Positions 1 to 9,709 of a stretch of DNA of 64,000 bases are shown piece by piece. The stretch lies in assembly GCF_003596405.1 (NCBI RefSeq), contig NZ_QYUR01000002.1, positions 884,501 through 948,500 of the forward strand. Direction: 5' to 3'. Origin of the DNA: Pseudomonas cavernicola. GTDB lineage: Bacteria > Pseudomonadota > Gammaproteobacteria > Pseudomonadales > Pseudomonadaceae. The stretch's first letter is position 1. Every line of letters begins with the position of its first letter. Position numbers and translations under genes: made by a program. The notes under the pieces were generated by a model. The model was not told the DNA's origin, did no database searches, and saw nothing but the letters and a program-made list of their open reading frames with translations.

Positions 1-337
1 TGGAGCGAGCGATGCCGTAGGCCATCGGGAAGCCAATCAGCAGGCAGAGCAAGGTGCTGAAGAAAGCCATCTTCAGCGAGCCCAGATAGGCCGCGATATA
101 CAGCTCGTCCTCGCCGAGCAGCAGGTAGTTGCCGAGGTTGAGGAGCACCTGCAACTTCTGCTCAACGAAGCTGTAGATCTCGGTATAGGGCGGAATGGCG
201 ACGTCGGCTTCGGCGAAGCTGATCTTCAGGACGATGAAGAACGGCAGCATGAAGAACAGGAACAGCCAAATGAACGGCACGCCGATGACGACGTGTCGGC
301 CCCTGGGCAGGAGCCGCTTTAGTTTTCGAGTGTTCAT
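1..337 (-). CDS. spuG: Polyamine ABC transporter permease SpuG/PotH, 5' part only
   Basis: Inner-membrane permease of the spermidine/putrescine importer, partner of the ATPase encoded just upstream. The ATG at 337 overlaps the spuF stop codon in an ATGA arrangement, which fixes the start. The visible ~112 residues begin MNTRKLKRLLPRGR, followed by one long hydrophobic segment (about residues 17-38) and a second starting near residue 90. The gene runs off the left edge, so the permease EAA loop is not visible. Identity follows from position in the spu operon and PotH-like N-terminal sequence. Confidence 0.88.
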   Translation of the reverse strand, partial: MNTRKLKRLLPRGRHVVIGVPFIWLFLFFMLPFFIVLKISFAEADVAIPPYTEIYSFVEQKLQVLLNLGNYLLLGEDELYIAAYLGSLKMAFFSTLLCLLIGFPMAYGIARS

Positions 338-1476
338 GAGCGCAATGCTACCCCGCTATCGTCTTCCCACCAGACGAACACTTCGTCGTTCCAAGTCGGC
401 CGAGTGCCGCGGCGCTCGGCGTTGGCCGCGAAGGACTGGACGACTTTGCCGCTCGGCAGCTCGACGTAGAACACCGAGTGGCCACCCAGGTAGGCAATGT
501 CCTGCACCTTGCCACGTGACCAGTTGTACTCGCCGGTCGGTTTTTCGGTGGTGACCAGCAGCTTTTCCGGGCGAATGGCGTAGGTGATGTTCTTGTCCTG
601 CACCGAGGTGCTGACGCCGTGGCCGACGTAGATGTTGCGCTCCAGCGCCGGGCTGTCGATCACCGCGTGGCCCTCGGCGTCCTCCACCACTTGACCGTCG
701 AACAGGTTCACGTTGCCGATGAATTCGCAGACCATGCGGCTGGTCGGCGTTTCATAGATGTCGATCGGGCTACCGATCTGCGCGATCCAGCCGAGGTGCA
801 TGATGGCGATGCGCTCGGCCATGGTCATGGCCTCTTCCTGGTCGTGGGTCACCATCACGCAGGTCACGCCGACCCGCTCGATGATTTCCACCAGTTCCAA
901 CTGCATCTGCGAGCGCAGCTTCTTGTCCAGCGCGCCCATCGGCTCATCGAGCAGCAGCAGTTTCGGGCTCTTGGCCAGCGAACGGGCCAGGGCCACACGC
1001 TGACGCTGGCCGCCGGACAGCTGATGCGGCTTGCGCTTGGCATACTGGCTCATCTGTACCAGCTTGAGCATCTCGGCCACTCGCGCATCAATCTCGGCGG
1101 CCGGCATTTTGTCCTGCTTCAGGCCGAAGGCGATATTTTGCGCCACGGTCATGTGCGGGAACAGTGCGTAGGACTGGAACATCATGTTGATCGGCCGCTC
1201 GTAAGGCGGCATATCGGTAATGTCTTCACCATCGAGGAAGATCCGGCCCTCGGTTGGACGTTCGAAACCTGCCAGCATCCGCAGCAAGGTGGATTTACCC
1301 GAACCAGAGCCGCCGAGCAGGGCGAAAATCTCGCCCTTGTTGATAGTCAGGGACACATCGTCCACCGCTATAGTCTCGTCGAACTTCTTGGTCACCCGGT
1401 CGATTTTAACCAGCACCTCTTTAGGTTGCTGGTTGCCCTCGAGGGCTTTCTTGTAGGCGCCGGAGGCAACTGCCAT
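334..1476 (-). CDS. spuF: Polyamine ABC transporter ATP-binding protein SpuF/PotG
   Basis: 380-residue ATPase that energises polyamine import. Walker A GGSGSGKST lies at residues 55-63, the signature [15 protein letters not shown] and Walker B LLLLDEP follow, and a C-terminal TOBE-like regulatory region completes the usual PotA/PotG length. ATG at 1476 has a GGGAG ribosome site 8 nt upstream. It follows spuE after 54 bp and its stop overlaps the spuG start by 4 bp, implying translational coupling with the permease. The N-terminal ~20 residues before the ABC core are typical of PotG. Confidence 0.95.
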   Translation of the reverse strand: MAVASGAYKKALEGNQQPKEVLVKIDRVTKKFDETIAVDDVSLTINKGEIFALLGGSGSGKSTLLRMLAGFERPTEGRIFLDGEDITDMPPYERPINMMFQSYALFPHMTVAQNIAFGLKQDKMPAAEIDARVAEMLKLVQMSQYAKRKPHQLSGGQRQRVALARSLAKSPKLLLLDEPMGALDKKLRSQMQLELVEIIERVGVTCVMVTHDQEEAMTMAERIAIMHLGWIAQIGSPIDIYETPTSRMVCEFIGNVNLFDGQVVEDAEGHAVIDSPALERNIYVGHGVSTSVQDKNITYAIRPEKLLVTTEKPTGEYNWSRGKVQDIAYLGGHSVFYVELPSGKVVQSFAANAERRGTRPTWNDEVFVWWEDDSGVALRS

Positions 1477-1499
1477 TACAAAACTCCCAACTTATAGAG

Positions 1500-1522
1500 G
1501 GCCAGGCCACTGCGGTCTGGCC
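1500..1522 (-). promoter_or_regulatory. Intercistronic hairpin between spuE and spuF
   Basis: Inverted repeat with 9-nt arms (one mismatch) and a 5-nt loop in the 54-bp gap after spuE. On the operon strand no U-tract follows, so it looks like an mRNA processing or stability hairpin rather than a terminator. On the + strand it is followed by TTTT and could stop antisense transcription. Confidence 0.5.
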
Positions 1523-1530
1523 TTTTGCAC

Positions 1531-2628
<1,098 letters not shown>

Positions 2629-2822
2629 TCAGTCCTCGTTCTTGTTAGGTCAGTATGGCCGTTGATCGCGGCCAGTTTTACGCCTCTGCTCAGCCAGGCT
2701 GGCAGAACGTCATATCCAGGGCGCAGCAAACTGCGAACGCCAACTGCTTGGAGCTAGCACTTCAACTATAGGTACGTCCAAGTACGGGGTTTAAGCACTT
2801 CATCCAACACGCTCCTGACAGG

Positions 2823-2848
2823 CCTCCAGCGGGAGCACCCGCCGGAGG
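2823..2848 (-). promoter_or_regulatory. GC-rich hairpin between spuD and spuE
   Basis: CCTCC-A-GCGGG / CCCGC-C-GGAGG inverted repeat with a 4-nt loop, 12 nt past the spuD stop and without a U-tract. It suits differential stability of the binding-protein message or partial termination before spuE. The 234-bp spuD-spuE gap could also hold a promoter, but none is convincing. Confidence 0.55.
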
Positions 2849-2859
2849 GTGTCGTGGGC

Positions 2860-3957
2860 TTATTTGCCGGACTTGATCTTGGTCCAGCTGCGGGTCATGG
2901 TGCGTTGCACATTGGCCGGCAAGTCCGGGAAGGCGTAGAGCTTCTTCATCGTCTCCGCGGTCGGGTAGATGCCCGGGTCGTTGCGGATCGCCTCATCCAC
3001 CAGCGGCGTGGCGGCGGCGTTGCCGTTGGGGAACTGCACTTCGTTGGTGATCTCGGCCATGATTTCCGGCTTCAGCAGGAAGTTCAGGAAGGCATGCGCA
3101 CCCTCGACGTTGGCGGCATCCGCCGGGATCGCCAACATGTCGAAGAAGGTACCCGCACCTTGCGTCGGAATGTTGTAAAGGACCTTCACACCAGCTTTGG
3201 CTTCATCGGCGCGCGACTTGGACTGGTAGATATCGCCCGAGTAACCGATAGCCACGCAGATATTGCCGTTAGCCAGATCGGAGATGTATTTGGACGAGTG
3301 GAAGTAGGCCGTGGACGGGCGAACCTTCAAGAACAGCTCTTCAGCCGCTTTCAGTTCTTTCGGATCCTGGCTATCGGATTTGTAACCCAGGTAGTGCAAC
3401 GCAGCTGGCAACATCTCGGTCGGCGAATCGAGGAAGCTGACTCCGCAGTCTTTCAACTTAGCCATGTTCTCTGGCTTGAACACCAGATCCCAGGAGTTCA
3501 CTGGCGCGTTTTCGCCGAGAGCTGCCTTGACCTTATCGACGTTGTAACCAATGCCGATGGAGCCCCACATGTAGGGGAAGGCGTACTGGTTGCCCGGATC
3601 GCTGACTTCCACGGTCTTCAGCAGGTTGGTGTCGAGATTCTTCCAGTTCGGCAGCTTGGACTTGTCCAGCGGCTGATAGACCTTGGCTTTGATCTGCTTG
3701 GCGAGGAAGTTGTTGGACGGCACGACGATGTCATACCCCGACTTGCCTGCGAGCAGTTTGGCTTCCAGGGTTTCGTTGCTGTCGAAGACGTCGTAGACCA
3801 CCTTGATGCCGGTTTCTTTGCTGAACTTCGCGACGGTATCCGGAGCGATGTAATCCGACCAGTTGTAAACGTGCAGCACTTTGTCATCGGCCTGAACAGC
3901 GCCGGCCATGACTCCCACTAGGGACAACGCGAGTAAGGACTTGCCGAATGTTTTCAT
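2860..3957 (-). CDS. spuD: Periplasmic putrescine-type binding protein SpuD
   Basis: 365-residue periplasmic solute-binding protein, paralogous to SpuE. Signal peptide of about 23 residues ending VQA-D; mature start [21 protein letters not shown]; conserved [13 protein letters not shown] and [22 protein letters not shown] blocks. ATG at 3957 has CAGGAG 8 nt upstream. It is the first binding-protein gene of the transporter half of the spu operon, 192 bp after spuC. Assignment to putrescine follows the known SpuD/SpuE order. Confidence 0.93.
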   Translation of the reverse strand: MKTFGKSLLALSLVGVMAGAVQADDKVLHVYNWSDYIAPDTVAKFSKETGIKVVYDVFDSNETLEAKLLAGKSGYDIVVPSNNFLAKQIKAKVYQPLDKSKLPNWKNLDTNLLKTVEVSDPGNQYAFPYMWGSIGIGYNVDKVKAALGENAPVNSWDLVFKPENMAKLKDCGVSFLDSPTEMLPAALHYLGYKSDSQDPKELKAAEELFLKVRPSTAYFHSSKYISDLANGNICVAIGYSGDIYQSKSRADEAKAGVKVLYNIPTQGAGTFFDMLAIPADAANVEGAHAFLNFLLKPEIMAEITNEVQFPNGNAAATPLVDEAIRNDPGIYPTAETMKKLYAFPDLPANVQRTMTRSWTKIKSGK

Positions 3958-4149
3958 GCGTACAGCTCCTGTTGTTGTTTAAGTATCCGAACGGTGACGT
4001 TTGCCCTGGGAAGTTCGAAACCGCGAACCGCCCTTCAACTTCACCCTTCGGTGAGCCTGGCCAACGCACAAGTGCAGTCTGGCAAGGTCTAGCGCGGGTT
4101 TACAACTGCCAGCGAAACTGGCTAACAAGTTATAGACCCGCTCTGCGGC

Positions 4150-5520
4150 TTAACCCAGCACTGCACTGGCGGTGAGATCCAGGCACAGCCGCGCCTTGGC
4201 CACCAGTTCGTCGATTTCGGCTTTGCTGATCACCAGCGGCGGCGAAATGATCATGGTGTCGCCAACGGCGCGCATGATCAGCCCGTTATCGAAGCAGTGA
4301 CCGCGACAGATCATGCCGACGCCCTTGCCCTCGAAACGCTCGCGGGTCTGCTTGTTCTTCACCAGTTCGATCGCACCGAGCAGGCCGACGCCACGCACTT
4401 CGCCCACCAGCGGATGATCCGCCAGCTCGCGCAGACGCTTTTGCAAATAGGGTGCCGTTTCCTCGCGCACGCGCTCGAGAATCTTCTCTTCGCGCAGGAT
4501 GCGGATATTTTCCAGCGCCACCGCCGCCGCCACCGGGTGCCCGGAGTAGGTAAAACCGTGGTTGAAATCGCCACCCTCATTCAGGGTATCGACAATCTTG
4601 TCGCTGACGATCAGCCCGCCCATGGGGATGTAACCGGAGGTCAGGCCCTTGGCGATGGTCATCAGATCCGGCGCGTTGCCGTAGTAGTCGCTGCCGAACC
4701 ATTCGCCGGTGCGGCCGAAGCCACAGATCACTTCGTCGGCAACGAACAGAATGTCGTACTTGGCGAGGATCTCGCGGATTTTCGGCCAGTAGCTGTCTGG
4801 CGGAATGATCACGCCGCCGGCGCCCTGGATCGGCTCGGCAATGAAGGCCGCGACCTGGTCTTCGCCGACTTCGAGGATTTTCTTTTCCAGTTGCTCGGCA
4901 GCCCAGATGCCGAACTCGTCCGGCGTCATGTCACCGCCTTCACCGAACCAATACGGCTGCGGGATGTGCACGATGCCCGGAATCGGCAGGTCGCCCTGCT
5001 CGTGCATGTACTTCATGCCGCCCAGACTGGCGCCAGCCACGGTGGAGCCGTGGTAGCCGTTGACACGGCCGATGATGACTTTCTTCTGCGGCTGGCCCTT
5101 GATCGTCCAGTAATGGCGGACCATGCGCAGCATGGTGTCGTTGCCTTCCGAGCCGGAGCCGGTGAAGAACACGTGATTCATGCCGGCCGGCGCGATATCG
5201 GCAATCGCCTTGGCCAGTTCCAGCACCGGCGGGTGCGCGGTCATGAAGAAGGTGTTGTAGAAGGGCAGCTCTTTCATCTGCTTGCTGGCCGCCGCTACCA
5301 ACTCGTCACGACCATACCCCACCGCCACGCACCAGAGCCCGGCCATGCCGTCGAGGATCTTGTTGCCCTCGCTGTCCCAGATGTAGACGCCTTCGGCCTT
5401 GGTAATAATCCGCGGACCCTTCTCCTTCAGCTGTTTGTAGTCGCTAAAGGGCGCCAGGTGGTGCTCATTGCTGAGCGCCTGCCACTTGCGGGTCTGTGGG
5501 TTAGTCTCTTGGCTATTCAT
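4150..5520 (-). CDS. spuC: Polyamine:pyruvate aminotransferase SpuC (class III, PLP)
   Basis: 456-residue class-III aminotransferase that moves an amino group from putrescine/cadaverine-type diamines to pyruvate. The frame is open to 5679, but the start is taken at ATG 5520 (MNSQETNPQTRKW), preceded by AGAGGT, which gives the usual family length. Visible motifs: FTGSGSEGNDTMLRMVRHYW (cofactor phosphate region), the DEVICGFGRTG aspartate region, and the PLP lysine in MTIAKGLTSGYIPMGG. It lies between spuB and spuD in the same orientation; a palindromic repeat occupies the gap to spuB. Confidence 0.94.
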   Translation of the reverse strand: MNSQETNPQTRKWQALSNEHHLAPFSDYKQLKEKGPRIITKAEGVYIWDSEGNKILDGMAGLWCVAVGYGRDELVAAASKQMKELPFYNTFFMTAHPPVLELAKAIADIAPAGMNHVFFTGSGSEGNDTMLRMVRHYWTIKGQPQKKVIIGRVNGYHGSTVAGASLGGMKYMHEQGDLPIPGIVHIPQPYWFGEGGDMTPDEFGIWAAEQLEKKILEVGEDQVAAFIAEPIQGAGGVIIPPDSYWPKIREILAKYDILFVADEVICGFGRTGEWFGSDYYGNAPDLMTIAKGLTSGYIPMGGLIVSDKIVDTLNEGGDFNHGFTYSGHPVAAAVALENIRILREEKILERVREETAPYLQKRLRELADHPLVGEVRGVGLLGAIELVKNKQTRERFEGKGVGMICRGHCFDNGLIMRAVGDTMIISPPLVISKAEIDELVAKARLCLDLTASAVLG

Positions 5521-5570
5521 ATTCGTACCTCTTTCAAACAGGTTCGGCGGAGCCGAACCTGGCATCGTGC

Positions 5571-5630
5571 GTAGGGGCGGATTCATTCGCCCTGGGGAAT
5601 CAGTGTAGGGGCGAATGAATCCGCCCCTGC
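5571..5630. repeat. Palindromic repeat in the spuB-spuC gap
   Basis: Near-perfect inverted repeat of ~21-nt arms (AGGGGCGGATTCATTCGCCC and its complement) around a ~15-nt centre. A second small hairpin, GGTTCGGC-GGA-GCCGAACC, lies at 5541-5559. Both sit in the spuC leader within the operon. Confidence 0.8.
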
Positions 5631-5653
5631 AGTTGGCACTGACGCCCGTTTGA

Positions 5654-7012
5654 TTACACCGCGAACAGCAGGAACTCACGTTCCCAGGAGCTGATCACCC
5701 GCTTGAAGTTCTCGTGCTCGGCACGCTTCACCGCGACATAGCCGCTGATGAACTTGCTGCCGAGGTAATCTTCCAGCGTCTTGCAGTTTTCCATGCGCTC
5801 CAGGGCATCCTCGATGGTCAGAGGCAGACGCAGGTTGCGCCGTTCGTAGCCGCGGCCCTTGACCTGGGGGCTTGGACTGAGCTGCTCGACCATCCCGATG
5901 TAGCCGCACAGCAAGCTTGCTGCGATGGCGATATAAGGGTTGGCGTCGGCGCCCGGCAGGCGGTTTTCCACCCGACGGTTTTCCGGGCTGGCATCTGGCA
6001 CGCGCAGACCGACAGTGCGGTTCTCTTCGCCCCACTCGACGTTCACCGGTGCCGAGGTATCCGGCAGGAAGCGGCGGAACGAGTTGACGTTCGGGGCGAA
6101 TAGCGGCAACAGCTCAGGGATGAACTTCTGCAGGCCTCCGATGTGGTGGAGGAACAGCTCACTCATCGAACCATCGTCATTGGAGAAGATGTTCTTGCCG
6201 GTCTTCTTGTCGATGACGCTCTGGTGCAGGTGCATCGCGCTGCCTGGCTCGCCGGTCATAGGCTTGGCCATAAAGGTGGCGGCGACGTTATGTTTCAACG
6301 CCGCTTCACGCATGGTGCGCTTGAAGATGATGATCTGGTCGGCCAGGTGCAAGGCTTCGCCGTGACGGAAGTTGATCTCCATCTGCGCGGTGCCGTCTTC
6401 ATGGATCAGCGTATCGAGGTCCAACTCCTGGGCTTCGCACCAGTCATAGACATCTTCGAACAGCGGATCGAATTCGTTCGCGGCATCGATGGAGAACGAC
6501 TGGCGGCCGGTTTCCGGGCGGCCGGAACGACCGATCGGCGCTTGCAGCGGGTAGTCCGGGTCATCACTGCGCTTGGTCAGGTAGAACTCCATCTCCGGCG
6601 CCACGATCGGCTGCCAACCTTTATCGGCGTAGAGCTTGAGCACTTTCTTGAGGATGTTGCGTGGCGACAACTCGATGGGGTTGCCCATCTTGTCGTAGGT
6701 GTCATGGATCACCTGGGCGGTGGGCTCGACGGCCCAGGGCACGAGGAACACGGCATTCTCGTCCGGACGGCAGACCATATCGATATCGGCCGGGTCGAGC
6801 AGGTCGTAATAAATGTCGTCTTCCACGTAGTCACCGGTGACCGTCTGCAGCAGTACGCTTTCAGGTAAGCGCATGCCCTTCTCGTCGATGAACTTATTGG
6901 TCGGCGCGATCTTGCCACGGGAAATACCGCTGAGATCACTGATAAAGCATTCAACTTCAGTGATCTTGCGCTCTTTCAGCCAACTAGTGAGCTGGTCGAG
7001 TTTGGGGCTCAT
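5654..7012 (-). CDS. spuB: Gamma-glutamylpolyamine synthetase SpuB (glutamine synthetase family)
   Basis: 452-residue ATP-dependent ligase of the glutamine synthetase fold that attaches glutamate to polyamines in the gamma-glutamylation route. Family blocks: APEMEFYL (metal-binding Glu), GSAMHLHQSVIDKKTGKN, and GEENRTVGLRVPD...NRLPGADANPYIAIAASLL. ATG at 7012 is preceded by TGAGGT 6 nt upstream. It lies 39 bp after spuA and is a paralogue of SpuI across the divergent region. The C-terminus ends SSWEREFLLFAV. Confidence 0.93.
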   Translation of the reverse strand: MSPKLDQLTSWLKERKITEVECFISDLSGISRGKIAPTNKFIDEKGMRLPESVLLQTVTGDYVEDDIYYDLLDPADIDMVCRPDENAVFLVPWAVEPTAQVIHDTYDKMGNPIELSPRNILKKVLKLYADKGWQPIVAPEMEFYLTKRSDDPDYPLQAPIGRSGRPETGRQSFSIDAANEFDPLFEDVYDWCEAQELDLDTLIHEDGTAQMEINFRHGEALHLADQIIIFKRTMREAALKHNVAATFMAKPMTGEPGSAMHLHQSVIDKKTGKNIFSNDDGSMSELFLHHIGGLQKFIPELLPLFAPNVNSFRRFLPDTSAPVNVEWGEENRTVGLRVPDASPENRRVENRLPGADANPYIAIAASLLCGYIGMVEQLSPSPQVKGRGYERRNLRLPLTIEDALERMENCKTLEDYLGSKFISGYVAVKRAEHENFKRVISSWEREFLLFAV

Positions 7013-7051
7013 AAAGACCTCAGGGGGGGATTTAGAGCTTAGCTGTTATAG

Positions 7052-7810
7052 CTAAGCCCAGCGTTGACTCGCCCGCTTGCGACAGGCATCTCCAAATGCC
7101 TGGAAGATGGCGAGGTAATCGGGATTCGAGCGTACTTGCCACTCCGGGTGCCATTGCACCCCAAGGGCAAAGCTCTTGGCTCCCTCGACCGAGATGGACT
7201 CGATCAGCCCGTCAGGAGCCAAAGCCTCAACACGCAGGCCCGGCGCCAGACGTTCAACGCCCTGGCCATGAATCGAATTGACGTGAATCTCGTCCGGCAA
7301 GCCGAGGCCGGCGAGTACACCGCCCGGCTGCACGTGCAGCGGGTGGCTTGGTGCGTATTGGACTTCCAGCGGCTCGTTCTCCGGCTCGCGGTGATCCATA
7401 AAAGTTCCGACCTCATGCACCTTCTGGTGCAGGCTGCCGCCGAAGGCCACGTTCATTTCTTGGAAGCCGCGGCAGATGCCGAGCAGCGGAACACCGGCTG
7501 CCACCGCCGCACGAATCAGCGGCAAGGTGGTGCGGTCACGCTCAGGGTCGTGCTGAGTGCCTGGCGCACTGGCCGGGCCATGGTAGAGATGAGGTTCGAC
7601 ATTCGATGGCGAGCCGGTAAACAGCAAACCGTCTAGACTTTCTAACAAGGTCGGTTGGTCGATCAGTTCAGCCAGCGATGGAATGATCAGCGGCAAGCCC
7701 CCGGCTCCGACGACTACCGCACGAACGTATCTGTCACCCACAATATGGTAGTGCTTGAGGCCGATCTGCTTGGAGCAGGCGGTAACGCCGATTAACGGCA
7801 GGCGCGACAT
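7052..7810 (-). CDS. spuA: Gamma-glutamyl-polyamine/GABA hydrolase SpuA (class I GATase-like)
   Basis: 252-residue PuuD-like hydrolase that releases GABA or the acid product from gamma-glutamyl conjugates. The nucleophile Cys113 sits in PLLGICRGFQEMNVAFGG and the catalytic His in GVQWHPEW near residue 221. ATG at 7810 has only a weak ribosome site (GGGTG). First gene of the leftward spu operon; its product closes the pathway opened by SpuB/SpuI and supplies GABA to GabT/GabD encoded at 51-54 kb. Confidence 0.93.
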   Translation of the reverse strand: MSRLPLIGVTACSKQIGLKHYHIVGDRYVRAVVVGAGGLPLIIPSLAELIDQPTLLESLDGLLFTGSPSNVEPHLYHGPASAPGTQHDPERDRTTLPLIRAAVAAGVPLLGICRGFQEMNVAFGGSLHQKVHEVGTFMDHREPENEPLEVQYAPSHPLHVQPGGVLAGLGLPDEIHVNSIHGQGVERLAPGLRVEALAPDGLIESISVEGAKSFALGVQWHPEWQVRSNPDYLAIFQAFGDACRKRASQRWA

Positions 7811-7865
7811 GGGACACCCGTTTTATTGCTGTTATGGGTTTGAACCGAGCTTAGCCTTGTTCATT

Positions 7866-7892
7866 TTTTTACACAATAGTTATGTAAAAAAT
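7866..7892. promoter_or_regulatory. Candidate operator in the spuA-spuI divergent region
   Basis: Perfect inverted repeat TTTTTTACA / TGTAAAAAA with a 9-bp spacer, 56 bp upstream of the spuA start and ~195 bp upstream of spuI. The rest of the 276-bp divergent region (7811-8086) is unremarkable apart from TTGACA at 8006 without a good -10 at the right distance. Binding by PauR or another polyamine regulator is inference. Confidence 0.45.
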
Positions 7893-8086
7893 TAAACACA
7901 CCTCGCTGAGCGCCGCGCCGGCCAAGGCCGCGCGAGGGGTGACAATGCTCTGCAGCGCCCTAAAAACGGCCGTCACGCCCCTTTTGAGGGCAAAATGTGG
8001 CACTATTGACAGCGTGAGGCGTTTAAGATTGACTCACACCCCATCAGTCGAATGATTGATATTTTTAACAAAATAGGTGTTGCATC

Positions 8087-9463
8087 ATGTCGGTACCCCT
8101 GCGTGCCGTTCAGCTTAATGAAGCGAACGCGTTCCTTAAGGAACATCCTGAGGTCCTGTTCGTCGACCTTCTAATTGCAGATATGAATGGAGTGGTGCGC
8201 GGCAAGCGCATCGAGCGTACCAGCCTCCATAAGGTGTACGAAAAAGGCATCAATCTCCCCGCCTCTTTGTTTGCACTCGACATCAATGGCTCGACCGTGG
8301 AAAGCACCGGTCTTGGCCTGGATATCGGTGACGCCGACCGTATCTGCTACCCCATCCCCAACACCCTGAGCAATGAGCCTTGGCAGAAGCGCCCGACCGC
8401 GCAACTGTTGATGACCATGCATGAACTGGAAGGCGAGCCGTTCTTCGCCGATCCACGGGAAGTGTTGCGCCAGGTGGTGACGAAGTTCGACGAACTGGGC
8501 CTTACCATTTGCGCCGCTTTCGAACTTGAGTTTTATCTGATCGACCAGGAAAACGTGAACGGTCGGCCTCAGCCGCCACGTTCGCCGATTTCCGGTAAAC
8601 GTCCGCATTCCACCCAGGTCTACCTGATCGACGACCTGGATGAATATGTCGACTGCCTGCAAGACGTCCTTGAAGGTGCCAAGGAGCAAGGCATTCCTGC
8701 CGACGCGATCGTCAAAGAAAGCGCCCCGGCCCAGTTCGAAGTCAACCTGCACCACGTCGCCGACCCGATCAAGGCTTGCGACTACGCGGTGCTGCTCAAG
8801 CGTCTGATCAAGAACATCGCCTATGACCACGAGATGGACTCGACCTTTATGGCCAAGCCCTACCCAGGTCAGGCCGGCAATGGTCTGCATGTGCACATCT
8901 CGATTCTGGATAAAGACGGCAAGAACATCTTTGCCAGCGAAGATCCGATCGAGAGTGCACCGCTGCGCCATGCCATCGGCGGTGTACTGGAAACCATGGG
9001 CGCCTCGATGGCGTTCCTCTGCCCGAACGTCAACTCCTACCGTCGTTTCGGCGCACAGTTCTATGTGCCGAACTCGCCGTGCTGGGGTCTGGACAACCGC
9101 ACCGTAGCGCTGCGCGTACCGACAGGTACCGCCGATAACGTGCGCATCGAGCACCGTGTCGCTGGCGCCGACGCCAACCCCTACCTGTTGCTGGCCTCGG
9201 TATTGGCCGGCGTGCATCACGGCCTGACCAATAAGATCGAGCCCAATGCACCGGTAGAAGGTAACTCGTACGAGCAGAACGAGCAGAGCCTGCCGAACAA
9301 CCTGCGTGATGCCCTGCGCGAGTTGGACGACAACGAGATCATGGCGCGCTATATCGACCCGAAATACATCGATATCTTCGTCGCCTGTAAGGAAAGCGAG
9401 CTGGAGGAGTTCGAACACTCGATCTCCGACCTCGAATACAACTGGTACCTGCATACCGTGTAA
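8087..9463 (+). CDS. spuI: Gamma-glutamylpolyamine synthetase SpuI (glutamine synthetase family)
   Basis: 458-residue glutamine-synthetase-fold ligase, paralogue of SpuB and divergently transcribed from spuABC. Motifs: CAAFELEFYLIDQ (metal Glu), NGLHVHISILDKDGKN, LDNRTVALRVPTG and EHRVAGADANPYLLLAS. ATG at 8087 (MSVPLRAVQLNEAN) gives normal family length. Members glutamylate different polyamines, and the sequence alone does not say which. A strong terminator follows immediately, so it is probably monocistronic. Confidence 0.93.
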   Translation: MSVPLRAVQLNEANAFLKEHPEVLFVDLLIADMNGVVRGKRIERTSLHKVYEKGINLPASLFALDINGSTVESTGLGLDIGDADRICYPIPNTLSNEPWQKRPTAQLLMTMHELEGEPFFADPREVLRQVVTKFDELGLTICAAFELEFYLIDQENVNGRPQPPRSPISGKRPHSTQVYLIDDLDEYVDCLQDVLEGAKEQGIPADAIVKESAPAQFEVNLHHVADPIKACDYAVLLKRLIKNIAYDHEMDSTFMAKPYPGQAGNGLHVHISILDKDGKNIFASEDPIESAPLRHAIGGVLETMGASMAFLCPNVNSYRRFGAQFYVPNSPCWGLDNRTVALRVPTGTADNVRIEHRVAGADANPYLLLASVLAGVHHGLTNKIEPNAPVEGNSYEQNEQSLPNNLRDALRELDDNEIMARYIDPKYIDIFVACKESELEEFEHSISDLEYNWYLHTV

Positions 9464-9472
9464 GCAAGACCC

Positions 9473-9500
9473 GACGCCGGCCCTGAGCCGGCGTCGTTTT
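9473..9500 (+). terminator. Rho-independent terminator of spuI
   Basis: GACGCCGGC / GCCGGCGTC stem with CCTGA loop followed by GTTTT, starting 10 nt after the spuI stop. Confidence 0.9.
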
Positions 9501-9709
9501 ATCTAGCGACACCCACCGAATTATTCGCCGCACCCTTGGCTCTGCGCTGCGGCTTAGTGCTGCCGCTCAATTGCGGCGCGCACAACGTCAGCCAGCAGAA
9601 CAAGCCTCAGGCCCGCTCGGCGCCGCTCAGCTTGAATAGATGGACCTCATCCGCGGCACCTCGTGATGGCGCTGCACATGCTGTGAACCGACACTTAAGG
9701 AAGGTCGTC

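Noticed and set aside
4033..4062. Possible terminator after spuC
   Set aside because: CACCCTTCGGTG is a short stem without a T-tract on the operon strand; too weak to list.
5571..5630. CRISPR-like repeat possibility among the many palindromes of the window
   Set aside because: No regularly spaced direct repeats with unique spacers occur anywhere and no cas genes are present; these are REP-type palindromes.
8001..8020. Possible sigma54 promoter TGGCAC...GC upstream of spuI
   Set aside because: The GG-to-GC spacing is 11 rather than 10 and the -12 element is not TTGCA-like.
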